Source of the DNA: Haloactinopolyspora alba | GTDB taxonomy: Bacteria; Actinomycetota; Actinomycetes; Jiangellales; Jiangellaceae | Direction of reading: 5' to 3' | DNA: 64,000 bases | Assembly: GCF_003014555.1 (NCBI RefSeq) | Contig: NZ_PYGE01000025.1 | Location: 1-64,000 of the forward strand | Shown: piece by piece, positions 42,190 to 49,495 of the stretch | How the letters are laid out: each line of letters starts with the position of its first letter | Position numbering within the stretch: position 1 is the stretch's first letter | Translations under genes and position numbers: made by a program | The notes under the pieces: model-generated | What the model saw: the letters and a program-made list of their open reading frames with translations, nothing else | Told to the model about the DNA's origin: nothing | Database searches by the model: none

Positions 42190-42828
42190 GTGAACAACGA
42201 CCGAATGGTGTGGATCGACTGCGAGATGACCGGGCTCGACCTCGAGCAGGACGCGCTCATCGAGGTGGCCGTCCTGGTCACCGACGGCGAGCTGAACGTC
42301 CTCGGTGACGGCGTCGACCTGGTCATCCGACCGCCCGACCTCGCCCTGAAGACCATGGGCGACGTCGTGCGCGAGATGCACACCGCCAGCGGCCTGCTCG
42401 ACGAGCTGGCGAACGGTGTGACGCTCGAGGACGCCAGCGCCCGAGTCATGGACTACATCAAGACCTACGTCCCGGAGCCGTCCAAGGCACAGCTCGCGGG
42501 CAACACGGTGCACATGGACCGGCTCTTCCTCGCCCGGGACCTGCCCGAGGTCGAGGCGTGGCTGCACTACCGCAACGTCGACGTCTCGTCGATCAAGGAG
42601 CTGGTGCGGCGCTGGTACCCGCGGGTCTACTTCGCCAGCCCGGACAAGACCGGCAACCACCGCGCTCTCGGCGACATCAAGGACTCCATCGACGAGCTGC
42701 GCTACTACCGGCAGACCGTCTTCGTGCCGCATCCCGGCCCCGACAGCCACCACGCCCGGGCCGCCGCCGTCGCGGTGAAGGATGCCGCCGTCGAGTCGCC
42801 GCGTCCGACGGACGAGACAACCGCCTGA
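42190..42828 (+). CDS. orn: Oligoribonuclease
   Basis: A 212-residue DEDDh 3'-5' exonuclease that degrades RNA dinucleotides, including pGpG from c-di-GMP. Motifs: WIDCEMTGLD (Asp and Glu), LAGNTVHMDRLFLARDLP (Asp) and KTGNHRALGDIKDSI (His and Asp). The C-terminal extension after YYRQTVFV is longer than in E. coli but usual in actinomycetes. GTG 42190 has GGTGG upstream; GTG 42181 is an alternative. It is the last host protein gene before the prophage. Confidence 0.95.
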   Translation: MNNDRMVWIDCEMTGLDLEQDALIEVAVLVTDGELNVLGDGVDLVIRPPDLALKTMGDVVREMHTASGLLDELANGVTLEDASARVMDYIKTYVPEPSKAQLAGNTVHMDRLFLARDLPEVEAWLHYRNVDVSSIKELVRRWYPRVYFASPDKTGNHRALGDIKDSIDELRYYRQTVFVPHPGPDSHHARAAAVAVKDAAVESPRPTDETTA

Positions 42829-42893
42829 CCCGTTCACGACCACGGCCCGACGGGCCGTATACTTGTCCAGCCGCGTCCGTACGGACGCGTCAT

Positions 42894-42966
42894 GGTGGGT
42901 GTAGCTCAGTGGTAGAGCACCTGGTTGTGGTCCAGGAAGTCGCGGGTTCAAATCCCGTCACTCACC
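42894..42966 (+). tRNA. tRNA-His (anticodon GTG), prophage attachment gene
   Basis: A cloverleaf with the extra G at -1 (42894) paired with C at the discriminator position, typical of tRNA-His. Acceptor GTGGGTG/CACTCAC, D-arm GCTC-AGTGGTA-GAGC, anticodon loop TTGTGGT giving GTG, T-arm GCGGG-TTCAAAT-CCCGT. CCA is not encoded. An integrase gene follows 101 bp downstream in the same direction, the usual arrangement when a phage has inserted into the 3' end of a tRNA gene. Confidence 0.95.
42930..42966 (+). other. Probable attL core (3' half of tRNA-His)
   Basis: The 3' half of the tRNA gene (anticodon 3' arm, T-arm, acceptor) is the likely crossover region, since the gene is intact and everything downstream is phage. 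The matching attR copy would lie beyond the right edge, so the core length cannot be fixed here. Confidence 0.55.
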
Positions 42967-43016
42967 CGAAAGAACTGGCAGGTCAACGGCCGGTTCTGAG
43001 AAGGACCGTAGCACCC

Positions 43017-43035
43017 GGCAACACCCTTGGCAACA
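43017..43035 (+). promoter_or_regulatory. Tandem GGCAACA repeats, candidate integrase arm sites
   Basis: GGCAACA occurs at 43017-43023 and 43029-43035, a 12-bp period, between the attachment gene and the integrase start. Tyrosine integrases bind short direct repeats (arm-type sites) in this position; the same sites could give autoregulation. Confidence 0.4.
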
Positions 43036-43067
43036 TTTGAGGGGCGTTGTCGGGCTATTGTGCGTTC

Positions 43068-44297
43068 ATGGCGAGCATTCAGGAGCGCCCAGGAGCCTCC
43101 GGCAACACCTCGTACAGGGTCATGTTCCGCATCGACGGCAAGCAGACGTCCGAGACGTTCGAGGACCAGGCGACCGCGCTCGAGTTCGCCGCGCTCGTCG
43201 ACCAGGCCGGCGGCGCGTCTGCGCGCCGTATCCGCGACGCACGCAGCGGCGAGGGTGTTGCCGCGGGCAACATCCCGACCCTGCGCGAGTTCTTCGACCG
43301 GTGGCAGAAGACGCGCACCGATGTGACCGAAGGCACAATCGCCGAGGACGCCAGGATGGCCGGCCGTTCGTGGATGCCGGCGTTCGGGGCCTGGCCGATC
43401 GACACGATCCAGCGCGACGACATCACGGAGTGGATCCAGAAGCGGCGCTACTCGACCACGCAGCGCGGCGAGCGGATCAGGTCCAAGACCGTGAAGAACG
43501 AGCACGGCCTGTTGAGCACGGTACTCACCGCGGCCGTGCCGAAGCACCGACCGGACAACCCGGCCCGTGGGATCACCATCCCGGACGACGTCCAGGAGGA
43601 GATGGTTTTCCTCACCCAGGCCGAGTTCTACATCCTGCTCTCCTACATCCCCGAGTACTGGCGCCCGCTCGTCACCGTCGCCGCGGCGACGGGCTTGCGG
43701 TGGGGTGAGCTGACCGCGCTGCGATGGATGGACGTCGATCTGGTAGCCACTCCCCCGCGCCTGACGGTGGTGCAGTCGTGGAAGCGCGGCGCGACGACTC
43801 GCGTCATCGGCACGCCGAAGACGAAACGCAGCCGCCGCACCGTGTCGCTGCCGCCGCGGGCCGTCGCCGCACTTCAGCCGCTGCAGGACAGGCCGGATGT
43901 GCTCGTGTTCCGCGGGCAGAAGGGCGGGCGCGTGCATCACCAGAACTTCCACCCCCGCGTGTGGCACCGCGCCGTCGGGCAGGCCAACGACCCGCGCGAC
44001 AAGAACGGGACCGAGCTCGTCGACGCGCCGCGAATCACGAAGCGCCCCCGCATCCACGACCTCCGCCACTCGCACGCAAGCTGGCTCATCAACGAGGGCG
44101 TCGACCTGTTCAAGATCTCGCGGCGGCTCGGGCACGAGTCGATCCAGACCACGACGGACACCTACGGTCACCTGCTGCCGGACCACCTCGAGGTGACCGC
44201 GGCCGCGGCCGAGGCCGCGCTGACGCCGCCGCTACTCCCCTCCCGCACCGCCCTCGAGGCCGCCGACGAGTTCGTCGTGGTCGAGGTCGATGAGTAG
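43068..44297 (+). CDS. int: Phage tyrosine integrase
   Basis: A 409-residue site-specific recombinase. Residues 1-50 form the arm-binding AP2-like domain (SYRVMFRIDGKQTSETFEDQATALEFAALV), 65-165 the SAM-like core-binding domain, and 180-380 the catalytic domain. Catalytic residues: Arg211 in ATGLRWGE, His330 and Arg333 in HDLRHSHAS, His354 region in LGHESIQTT and nucleophile Tyr366 in DTYGH. It lies directly beside tRNA-His, its likely target. Start ATG 43068; an upstream GTG at 43047 is in frame but less likely. Confidence 0.95.
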   Translation: MASIQERPGASGNTSYRVMFRIDGKQTSETFEDQATALEFAALVDQAGGASARRIRDARSGEGVAAGNIPTLREFFDRWQKTRTDVTEGTIAEDARMAGRSWMPAFGAWPIDTIQRDDITEWIQKRRYSTTQRGERIRSKTVKNEHGLLSTVLTAAVPKHRPDNPARGITIPDDVQEEMVFLTQAEFYILLSYIPEYWRPLVTVAAATGLRWGELTALRWMDVDLVATPPRLTVVQSWKRGATTRVIGTPKTKRSRRTVSLPPRAVAALQPLQDRPDVLVFRGQKGGRVHHQNFHPRVWHRAVGQANDPRDKNGTELVDAPRITKRPRIHDLRHSHASWLINEGVDLFKISRRLGHESIQTTTDTYGHLLPDHLEVTAAAAEAALTPPLLPSRTALEAADEFVVVEVDE

Positions 44298-44439
44298 CCG
44301 AGCGATCGGAAGCTAACAGATCGTGACAATTTCGCCCACTGCCGTTACTTCCCGTTGTGTCCGACCCCGGCGTAATGTGTGGGTTCTGTCGGCCTGGGGG
44401 CGGGCCGGGCCGGGGGATTCTTCGTGCGAGGGGCTAGGT

Positions 44440-44577
44440 ATGAACGTGAATGCCGTGGTGGGGACAGCGCTTGCCGTGGTGGCTGTCGCAGCGAGCTTCG
44501 AGGCAGGCAGGCGCGAGACCGTCCGACGCGAGCGACGGAGGGAGCAGCGTCAGCTACTCATCCTCGCTGCCATCTGA
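44440..44577 (+). CDS. Small single-helix protein
   Basis: A 45-residue protein: membrane helix at residues 3-20 (VNAVVGTALAVVAVAASFEAG) followed by a highly basic tail (RRETVRRERRREQRQ). GAGGGG lies 5-10 nt before ATG 44440. Its last 24 bp overlap the 3' end of the convergent repressor gene, so transcription of one could interfere with the other. Possibly a lysogeny-expressed membrane peptide; function unknown. Confidence 0.5.
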   Translation: MNVNAVVGTALAVVAVAASFEAGRRETVRRERRREQRQLLILAAI

Positions 44578-44853
44578 ACCAGCGTCCTGCACGCGTCGCC
44601 GCACCGTCGTGACCTCCTCAGCCTCGTGGATCACATCACGTGCCTTGATACCCAGCGCGCCGGACAGCATGTACAGCTGGTCGACGTCCATCTGCCGATC
44701 CCCCCGGAGGATCTTCGAGAGCTGCGACTGGGACACGCCGACCTGGTCGGCGATCTCGCCCTGGGTCCGCTTCGTCTCGCTGAGCGCGCGGCTGAGGACG
44801 GCCGCGATCTCCTTGGCGACGGGACTCGGTGCGCCTCTTCGTCCGGTTGGCAT
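44554..44853 (-). CDS. Prophage repressor-type HTH (XRE/Cro-CI) protein
   Basis: A 99-residue DNA-binding protein with an XRE helix-turn-helix at about residues 32-62 (RTQGEIADQVGVSQSQLSKILRGDRQM) and no peptidase or oligomerisation domain of the LexA/CI kind. It is transcribed leftward, opposite the early genes, from ATG 44853, next to two similar 18-bp operators at 44901-44955. That position is the classical immunity-repressor position. Induction would not go through self-cleavage. Confidence 0.82.
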   Translation of the reverse strand: MPTGRRGAPSPVAKEIAAVLSRALSETKRTQGEIADQVGVSQSQLSKILRGDRQMDVDQLYMLSGALGIKARDVIHEAEEVTTVRRRVQDAGSDGSEDE

Positions 44854-44900
44854 GCTCAGATCATGCCAACTCCCCGGTAGGTAGTCCAGAAAGACGCGAA

Positions 44901-44918
44901 ATAGCTCACATGAACTAG
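44901..44918. promoter_or_regulatory. Phage operator, imperfect copy
   Basis: ATAGCTCACATGAACTAG matches the perfect operator at 44938-44955 at 14 of 18 positions and shares its right half-site TGAACTAG. It lies nearer the leftward repressor gene, so it may serve autoregulation. Confidence 0.65.
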
Positions 44919-44937
44919 GGGGCACGTCTTGCATGAT

Positions 44938-44955
44938 CTAGTTCGTATGAACTAG
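44938..44955. promoter_or_regulatory. Phage operator, perfect palindrome
   Basis: CTAGTTCGTATGAACTAG has perfect 7-bp arms and a 4-bp centre and ends 10 bp before the ATG of the rightward Cro-like gene. Occupation by the repressor would block the early rightward promoter. Confidence 0.78.
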
Positions 44956-44964
44956 CTTGCTCAT

Positions 44965-45195
44965 ATGGACTACCCCCCCAGGGAGCGCGTCGCCGCCGAA
45001 GTGCTCGCCGAGCTGGCCCGCCGCCGTATCAGCCGGGCCTCGCTCGCGAATGGCACCGGCATCACGTACGTCACCCTGCAGCGCCGGCTGTCCGGGAAGC
45101 GCCCGTTCACCTACGACGAGCTCGCGGCCGTCGCCGAGTTCTTCGAGTTGCCCATCACCACGATCCTCGCTCGCGCCGAATCGGGAGTCGCCTGA
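44965..45195 (+). CDS. Cro-like small HTH protein
   Basis: A 76-residue helix-turn-helix protein: VLAELARRRISRASLANGTGITYVTLQRRLSGKRPFTYDELAAVAEFF. It is the first rightward gene, starting 10 bp after the perfect operator and divergent from the repressor. By position it is the Cro-type antagonist that favours the lytic programme. Confidence 0.78.
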   Translation: MDYPPRERVAAEVLAELARRRISRASLANGTGITYVTLQRRLSGKRPFTYDELAAVAEFFELPITTILARAESGVA

Positions 45196-45368
45196 TGCCG
45201 CGCCGGGGTCAGGGCAATGGCCGCGACGACCAGCGCAAGACGCTGGACAAGGCCGTCCGGAAGCTCGAACGCAAAGAACAGCGCCAGGACAAGCGCAGCG
45301 GCAAGCAGGGCAAGCCGGTCGGTGGCCTCGGTCGCACCATCCGCGACGGATGGAAGGACGGTGCGTGA
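45195..45368 (+). CDS. Small highly basic protein
   Basis: A 57-residue protein that starts MPRRGQGNGRDDQRKTLDKA, continues with Lys/Arg/Gln/Asp-rich residues and ends GLGRTIRDGWKDGA. Both ends are joined to neighbours by TGATG junctions (stop and start share a base), so it sits in a coupled transcript between the Cro-like and excisionase-like genes. No hydrophobic core; probably helical or disordered and nucleic-acid binding. No family recognised. Confidence 0.6.
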   Translation: MPRRGQGNGRDDQRKTLDKAVRKLERKEQRQDKRSGKQGKPVGGLGRTIRDGWKDGA

Positions 45369-45601
45369 TGCAGGAGCTGCTGACCCTCGACCAGGCCGCC
45401 ACGCAGCTGAAGGTCACGCCGCAGTGGCTGGCGAAGGCCGCACGGAAGGGCACCGTCCCGAGCCGCAAGATCGGCCGCTATCGCCGCTTCACCGACGCCG
45501 ACCTGGACGACTACCTCGAGCGCGCCCGCCAGGGCAAGGACCCGTGGAAGCGCAGCCCCCAGAGCGAATCGCGGCTCAAGCGAGGGAGGCGGTCCGCATG
45601 A
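45368..45601 (+). CDS. Excisionase-like (MerR/Xis winged-helix) protein
   Basis: A 77-residue protein with the helix-turn-helix of the excisionase family: MQELLTLDQAATQLKVTPQWLAKAARKGTVPSRKIGRYRRFTDADLDDYLERA. Such proteins bend attachment-site DNA and direct integrase toward excision. It is in the early rightward operon, so excision would be coupled to induction. Confidence 0.82.
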   Translation: MQELLTLDQAATQLKVTPQWLAKAARKGTVPSRKIGRYRRFTDADLDDYLERARQGKDPWKRSPQSESRLKRGRRSA

Positions 45602-45750
45602 ACCGTTACTACGACCACGGCGCCGGCCGCCGGATGGATCTCGAGCACGCGGACGAGCCGGTGTGGCCGGTCCTGGTCCTCGTCGTCGGCCTGCCGCTGG
45701 CGTTCGTGCTCCTGATCGGCGCGCAGATCGGGATCGCGGTGAGCCGGTGA
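45598..45750 (+). CDS. Small single-helix membrane protein
   Basis: A 50-residue protein with one membrane helix (about residues 23-46, VWPVLVLVVGLPLAFVLLIGAQIGIAV) after an acidic/basic N-terminus. Its ATG overlaps the excisionase stop by 4 nt. Function unknown; small membrane proteins in this position sometimes act in superinfection exclusion, which is only a possibility here. Confidence 0.6.
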   Translation: MNRYYDHGAGRRMDLEHADEPVWPVLVLVVGLPLAFVLLIGAQIGIAVSR

Positions 45751-45764
45751 CCGCTCCATAGACC

Positions 45765-45823
45765 CCGGGTGCGCCGGGTCGGAGGCGGAAGCCCCCCGAA
45801 GCCGATCCACTCGGCGCACCCGG
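45765..45823. repeat. Long inverted repeat in the early region
   Basis: CCGGGTGCGCCG (45765-45776) and CGGCGCACCCGG (45812-45823) are perfect 12-bp complements separated by 35 nt, in the 146-bp gap after the small membrane protein gene. The loop contains smaller possible stems. It could terminate the first early transcript or be a protein-binding or RNA-processing site; no T-tract follows. Confidence 0.6.
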
Positions 45824-45896
45824 TCGCCAGACAGACCAGTGCCCGCCGACCTACCGCGAAGCAGACGGCGAGCACCAGACGAGAGGAAGTGTACCG

Positions 45897-46085
45897 ATGG
45901 AGCACACACCGTCGAAGAAGACGGAAGCCGAGTATCACCCATACGCCGAGTGCCTCGAAGAAGGCTGCGGCTGGCGCGCCGAAATGTCGCCTGCTGCCCG
46001 TGATGCTGCCAAGCACCACGTGCGCGCCCCCGGGCACCACGCGCACGTAGTCACCACCAAGGTAGCCCTCTGGGGACCGCGATGA
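45897..46085 (+). CDS. Small phage zinc-finger-like protein
   Basis: A 62-residue protein with a potential metal site: Cys in ECLEEGCGW (two Cys five apart) and a His cluster in AKHHVRAPGHHAH. Similar small proteins are common in actinophages and in their hosts. GAGAGGAAGTG precedes ATG 45897. Its stop overlaps the next start. Confidence 0.65.
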   Translation: MEHTPSKKTEAEYHPYAECLEEGCGWRAEMSPAARDAAKHHVRAPGHHAHVVTTKVALWGPR

Positions 46086-46426
46086 GTGCGGCGGCGGTTC
46101 TGCTGGGTATCGCACTGGCCGCGGCTCTGATCGCCGGGACGTGGATGGCGCGCGGCCGTGTCGACCGGGTGATCCGCGACGGCGACACGATCATCCTCGA
46201 CGCGGTCTGGCAGGTCTGCGACGCGCTCGGCTGGCCCGGCGAGCTCGGCGGCCGGCTGCGCGAGGTCGTCGACGAGCAGCCGCACCAGCCAGTACCGGAT
46301 GCCTCGGAGATCGACGAGCCGGTGGTCGGTGGCTGGACCCCGCCGCGGGACTTCGTCCTGGACGAGCGCAACGAGCGCATGGTCCCGATCCTGCCCGCTC
46401 TCGAGCCGGAAGGGACCGCGTCATGA
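46082..46426 (+). CDS. Phage protein with N-terminal membrane helix
   Basis: A 114-residue protein: hydrophobic helix at residues 3-23 (AAAVLLGIALAAALIAGTWMA), then a soluble part containing GRVDRVIRDGDTIILDAVWQVCDALGWPGELGGRL and an acidic Pro-rich tail. Joined by 4-bp overlaps to both neighbours. Family not recognised. Confidence 0.6.
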   Translation: MSAAAVLLGIALAAALIAGTWMARGRVDRVIRDGDTIILDAVWQVCDALGWPGELGGRLREVVDEQPHQPVPDASEIDEPVVGGWTPPRDFVLDERNERMVPILPALEPEGTAS

Positions 46427-46770
46427 CCTACCCGAATCTGGCCGCCGGCATCCGCAGGCAGCACGTGCTCGACGAGATCGAGGACGAGCGCGACCGTCAG
46501 GACGCGAAGTGGGGCGAGCAGAATCACCGCGACGGCACCGTCGCGCAGCTCGAGGACCGCGCGATCAAGGCGCGGGACGAGCGCCGCGACGCCGCGGCCG
46601 GCGGCTACGTGACGTGGCTGCACATCCTTCACGAAGAGTTCTGGGAGGCGGCGTCACAGCCGGACCCGGCCAAGCTGCGCGCCGAGCTCGTCAAGGTGTC
46701 TGCCGTCGCTCTCGCGTGGGTCGAAGCGCTCGACCGGCGCGCCGCCTGGAAACGGGGTGAGCAGCCATGA
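46423..46770 (+). CDS. Phage helical protein, MazG-like/DUF type
   Basis: A 115-residue helical protein. VLDEIEDERDRQDAKWGEQNHRDG at the N-terminus and ILHEEFWEAASQPDPAKLRAELVKVSAVALAWVEAL at the C-terminus resemble phage proteins with a MazG-like four-helix fold (the E-x-x-E helix would be HEEFWEA). A nucleotide pyrophosphohydrolase activity is possible but not shown. Confidence 0.6.
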   Translation: MTYPNLAAGIRRQHVLDEIEDERDRQDAKWGEQNHRDGTVAQLEDRAIKARDERRDAAAGGYVTWLHILHEEFWEAASQPDPAKLRAELVKVSAVALAWVEALDRRAAWKRGEQP

Positions 46771-47150
46771 CTGCGCGCATCGTGACGCAGCCGGCGAAGC
46801 GTGGTGACCTGATCGCCGTTCTCCGGCAGCAGCGCACCCATGGCGCCGCGGGCGCGTCGACTGAGGACCAGATCGACGTCGGCGTGGTGACGAACATCTA
46901 CCGCGACGGGATGGTCAAGGCGTTCCGCCAGGTCGGCTGGAACGCGATCCGGCCCCTCGAGCACGTCGTCGGCTACGTCCAGCACTGGGTGATGCCGGCC
47001 ACGTCGATCGACGTCGGCGCGGCAGTCGAGATCGCGGCCGCGCACACCTACCCGAACTCGACTCAAACGATGCCGTTCGCCTCGCTCGACGAGCTGCGCG
47101 CGGCCATCCGCCCCTGCCTTCTCAACACCTCCACAGGAGTGACCGCATGA
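46767..47150 (+). CDS. Phage hypothetical protein
   Basis: A 127-residue soluble protein. It opens KRGDLIAVLRQQRTHGAAGASTEDQIDVGVVTNIYRDGMVKAFRQVG, which looks like a small SH3-like beta-barrel (a common start for phage proteins that modify host functions), and ends with a helical segment. Coupled by overlaps on both sides. No family recognised. Confidence 0.6.
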   Translation: MTARIVTQPAKRGDLIAVLRQQRTHGAAGASTEDQIDVGVVTNIYRDGMVKAFRQVGWNAIRPLEHVVGYVQHWVMPATSIDVGAAVEIAAAHTYPNSTQTMPFASLDELRAAIRPCLLNTSTGVTA

Positions 47151-47524
47151 CCCTCGCACCCAGTGCCGGCCCGATGGCGCCGGACCTCGACCTCGGCGCG
47201 TTCGTCGAGACCGTCGACACCTTCACGAACAAGAACGGCGAGGTGGTGATCACCCGCCACGAGAACGGCTGGACGGTCAAGGGTCGCAACTCGCGCACCG
47301 TGAGCCCGGGCCAGGAGTTCCTCGCCGAGATCAGCGACTGTACCGAGTGCCCGCGCCGGGAGAAGCCCGGCACCCGGAACTTCGGCCCGCGGCCGGTCTG
47401 TAAGACCTTTCACGCCTGGGGCGGGGACCACAGCACGAAGCATTTCACGCGGGACTACTGCCACGAGCTCGGTCACATCGATCGGGTCCAGGTCCTGGCC
47501 CAGAACGTGCTGAGGACGTACTGA
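47147..47524 (+). CDS. Phage hypothetical protein with cysteine motif
   Basis: A 125-residue protein. The middle has ISDCTECPRREKPGTRNFGPRPVCKTFHAW, a C-x-x-C plus Cys/His pattern that could hold zinc, and HFTRDYCHELGH near the end. The first half (VETVDTFTNKNGEVVITRHENGWTVKGRNSRTV) is beta-rich. Family not recognised. Confidence 0.6.
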   Translation: MTLAPSAGPMAPDLDLGAFVETVDTFTNKNGEVVITRHENGWTVKGRNSRTVSPGQEFLAEISDCTECPRREKPGTRNFGPRPVCKTFHAWGGDHSTKHFTRDYCHELGHIDRVQVLAQNVLRTY

Positions 47525-47868
47525 TGACGGCCGCGGAGATACCGGTCCCGACGGCCGTGAGCGTGCAGCCCGAGCCGGACGGGCGGCTGGCGCAGCTGCT
47601 CGGCGAGTACGACGCGGCGAAGGCGTGGGCCGATGAGGCGAACGCCCGGTTCGAGGCGGTGAAAGACGGCATCAAGGCCGAGCTCGCCGCCGCGGCGCCG
47701 GGCGTCGATCAGGTCGACGTCGCGAGCCCGTCGCTGCAGCAGCCGCTGCGGCTGGTGCACGTCGAGCGGTGGTCGCTGGACTCCAAGCGGATGAAGGCCG
47801 AGGACCCCGAGAGCTACGTGCGCTACGCCCGCAAGTCCGGCACGTGGCAGCTGCGTGCGGTGAAGTGA
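47524..47868 (+). CDS. Phage protein associated with the recombination nuclease
   Basis: A 114-residue protein. A helical first half (LAQLLGEYDAAKAWADEANARFEAVKDGIKAELA) is followed by beta strands and WSLDSKRMKAEDPESYVRYARKSGTWQLRAVK, a C-terminus commonly seen in actinophage proteins encoded just before the PD-(D/E)XK nuclease. It shares one base with each neighbour's codons, so it is co-translated with the nuclease. Confidence 0.6.
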   Translation: MTAAEIPVPTAVSVQPEPDGRLAQLLGEYDAAKAWADEANARFEAVKDGIKAELAAAAPGVDQVDVASPSLQQPLRLVHVERWSLDSKRMKAEDPESYVRYARKSGTWQLRAVK

Positions 47869-48689
47869 TGACGACGACACCGGCCGAGTTCATGGGAGCG
47901 GCGCCGGCGCCGATGAACGGGTCGTCGCCGTGGGCGTCGCGGTATGCGGCCGAGCTGCGCCAGATCGTGACCGGGCATGCCGTGCGGGCGCCGCGGAACG
48001 TGCAGAAGCATCTCGGGCCGTCGGAACTCGGCTCGGTGTGCGACCGCCAGGTGGCCGGGAAAATGGCCGGCCTGCCCACGACGAACCACGTCGCGGACCC
48101 GTGGCCGTCGATCGTCGGCACCGCGGTGCACGCGTGGCTGGCCGAAGCGTTCGAGGCCGAGAACACGCGCCGCGGGTTGCTGCGGTTCGTGACCGAGACG
48201 CGGGTCGTGCCACACCCGAACCACTCCGGCACCGCCGACCTGTACGACGCGGGCGAGCAGGCCGTGGTCGACCACAAGGTGCTCGGCGAGACGTCGATGA
48301 CCAAGGTCCGCGCATCCGGCGGGCCGCCGCGGAAGTACGTCGTGCAGCTGCTGCTGTACGGGCTCGGCTACCGCCGGCTCGGCCTGCCGGTGCAACGGGT
48401 GGCGCTGGCCGCCTACCCGCGCACCGCCGCGACCCTCGACGGTCTCTATGTCTGGGAGCGGCACTATTCCACCGCCGACGACGAGCTACTCACGGAGGTT
48501 TTCACCCAGACCGAATACCGCAAGCAATGGGCGGACGCCCTACTCGCGAATGCCGCTGCCCTGAATGACGTTCCGAATTCTCCTGACGACTCCGAATGCT
48601 ACTTCTGCCCGTTCTATCGACCGCAATCCGCCCGTGATCAAGGCCCGGGATGTCCGGGCACCGTCAACCCGAAAGGACCAGGTCAATGA
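47868..48689 (+). CDS. PD-(D/E)XK exonuclease (RecB/Cas4-like)
   Basis: A 273-residue nuclease. Catalytic motifs: GTADLYDAGEQAVVDHKVLGE (the D then D-x-K, with Asp of ADLY and Asp/Lys of VVDHK) and a QLLLYGLGYRRLGL helix (Gln motif). Cysteines at VCDRQ near the N-terminus and CYFCPFY and GPGCPG near the end (C-x-x-C plus C) resemble the Fe-S staple of AddB/Cas4-type nucleases. It probably resects DNA ends in phage recombination with the following proteins. Confidence 0.83.
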   Translation: MTTTPAEFMGAAPAPMNGSSPWASRYAAELRQIVTGHAVRAPRNVQKHLGPSELGSVCDRQVAGKMAGLPTTNHVADPWPSIVGTAVHAWLAEAFEAENTRRGLLRFVTETRVVPHPNHSGTADLYDAGEQAVVDHKVLGETSMTKVRASGGPPRKYVVQLLLYGLGYRRLGLPVQRVALAAYPRTAATLDGLYVWERHYSTADDELLTEVFTQTEYRKQWADALLANAAALNDVPNSPDDSECYFCPFYRPQSARDQGPGCPGTVNPKGPGQ

Positions 48690-49495
48690 CCTACCCGCAG
48701 CAGTTCCCTCAGTACCCCCAGTACCCGCAGCAGCCCGCGCCGCAGTACCCTCAGCCGCCGGCCCAGCCGATGGGTCAGCCGTATCCGCAAGCTCCGCAAC
48801 AGCCGCCGGCGCAGCCTCTCGCGAAGGGCTCGCTCGACGAGTTCTTCGGCCAGCCGTCCGCGGGCGGAGGTCCCGCGATCAGCTGGAAGGGCAAGCCGGA
48901 CGGTACGACGTACATCGGGATCGTGTCCCGCGAGGTCACGTCCGGCGACGTCCAGCAGGAGACCGACCCGCAGACCGGCCAGCCGAAAACCTACCGCGAC
49001 GGCCGTCCCCGTTTCGTCATGATCGTGCCGCTGCACGTGCAGGCCAACCAGGAGTTTCCCGAAGGGCAGGCCCGGTGGTACGTGCGTGGGCAGGCTCGTG
49101 ACGAGCTCGTCCGTGCGATGGCCGAGGCGGGTGCACCGTCGGGCCCGCCCGAGGCGGGCGCGGTCATCACCGTCACGCTGACCGGACGCCGTGGCAGCGG
49201 CGGCGGGATCCCGTCGAACGTGTTCGCGGTTCGCTACCAGCGGCCCGACGGCGCGACGGCTCAGCCGCCGGTCCCGCAGACCGAGCAGCCGGCACCCCAG
49301 CCGCAGCCCGCTCCCGTCCAGCAACCGCAGCCACAGCCGCAACCGCAACCGCAGTACGCCCAGCCTCCGGCACCGGCTCCGGCCGCTCCCGCGCCGCAGG
49401 CGCCGACCGCCCCGGCGCAGCCTGCTCCGGAAGGTCTCAGTGCCGAGCAGCAGGAGCTGCTGGCCAAGCTGACCGGTGGAGGTCAGGGGCAGTGA
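48686..49495 (+). CDS. Pro/Gln-rich phage protein with central beta domain, possible ssDNA-binding role
   Basis: A 269-residue protein. Residues 1-45 and 195-250 are low complexity (YPQ and PQPQP repeats). The centre (about 50-185: LDEFFGQPSAGGGPAISWKGKPDGTTYIGIVSREVTSGDV, then ARWYVRGQARDELVRAMAEAGA and AVITVTLTGRRGSGGGIPSNVFAVRY) is an all-beta domain of OB-like size. Its place between nuclease and helicase suggests a single-strand binding or recombination-mediator role. The tail ends in a helix (SAEQQELLAKL). Confidence 0.6.
   Translation: MTYPQQFPQYPQYPQQPAPQYPQPPAQPMGQPYPQAPQQPPAQPLAKGSLDEFFGQPSAGGGPAISWKGKPDGTTYIGIVSREVTSGDVQQETDPQTGQPKTYRDGRPRFVMIVPLHVQANQEFPEGQARWYVRGQARDELVRAMAEAGAPSGPPEAGAVITVTLTGRRGSGGGIPSNVFAVRYQRPDGATAQPPVPQTEQPAPQPQPAPVQQPQPQPQPQPQYAQPPAPAPAAPAPQAPTAPAQPAPEGLSAEQQELLAKLTGGGQGQ

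Noticed and set aside
47769-47867. Upstream extension of the PD-(D/E)XK nuclease frame
   Set aside because: It overlaps the preceding gene in another frame, while ATG 47868 forms the same tight stop-start junction as all neighbours.
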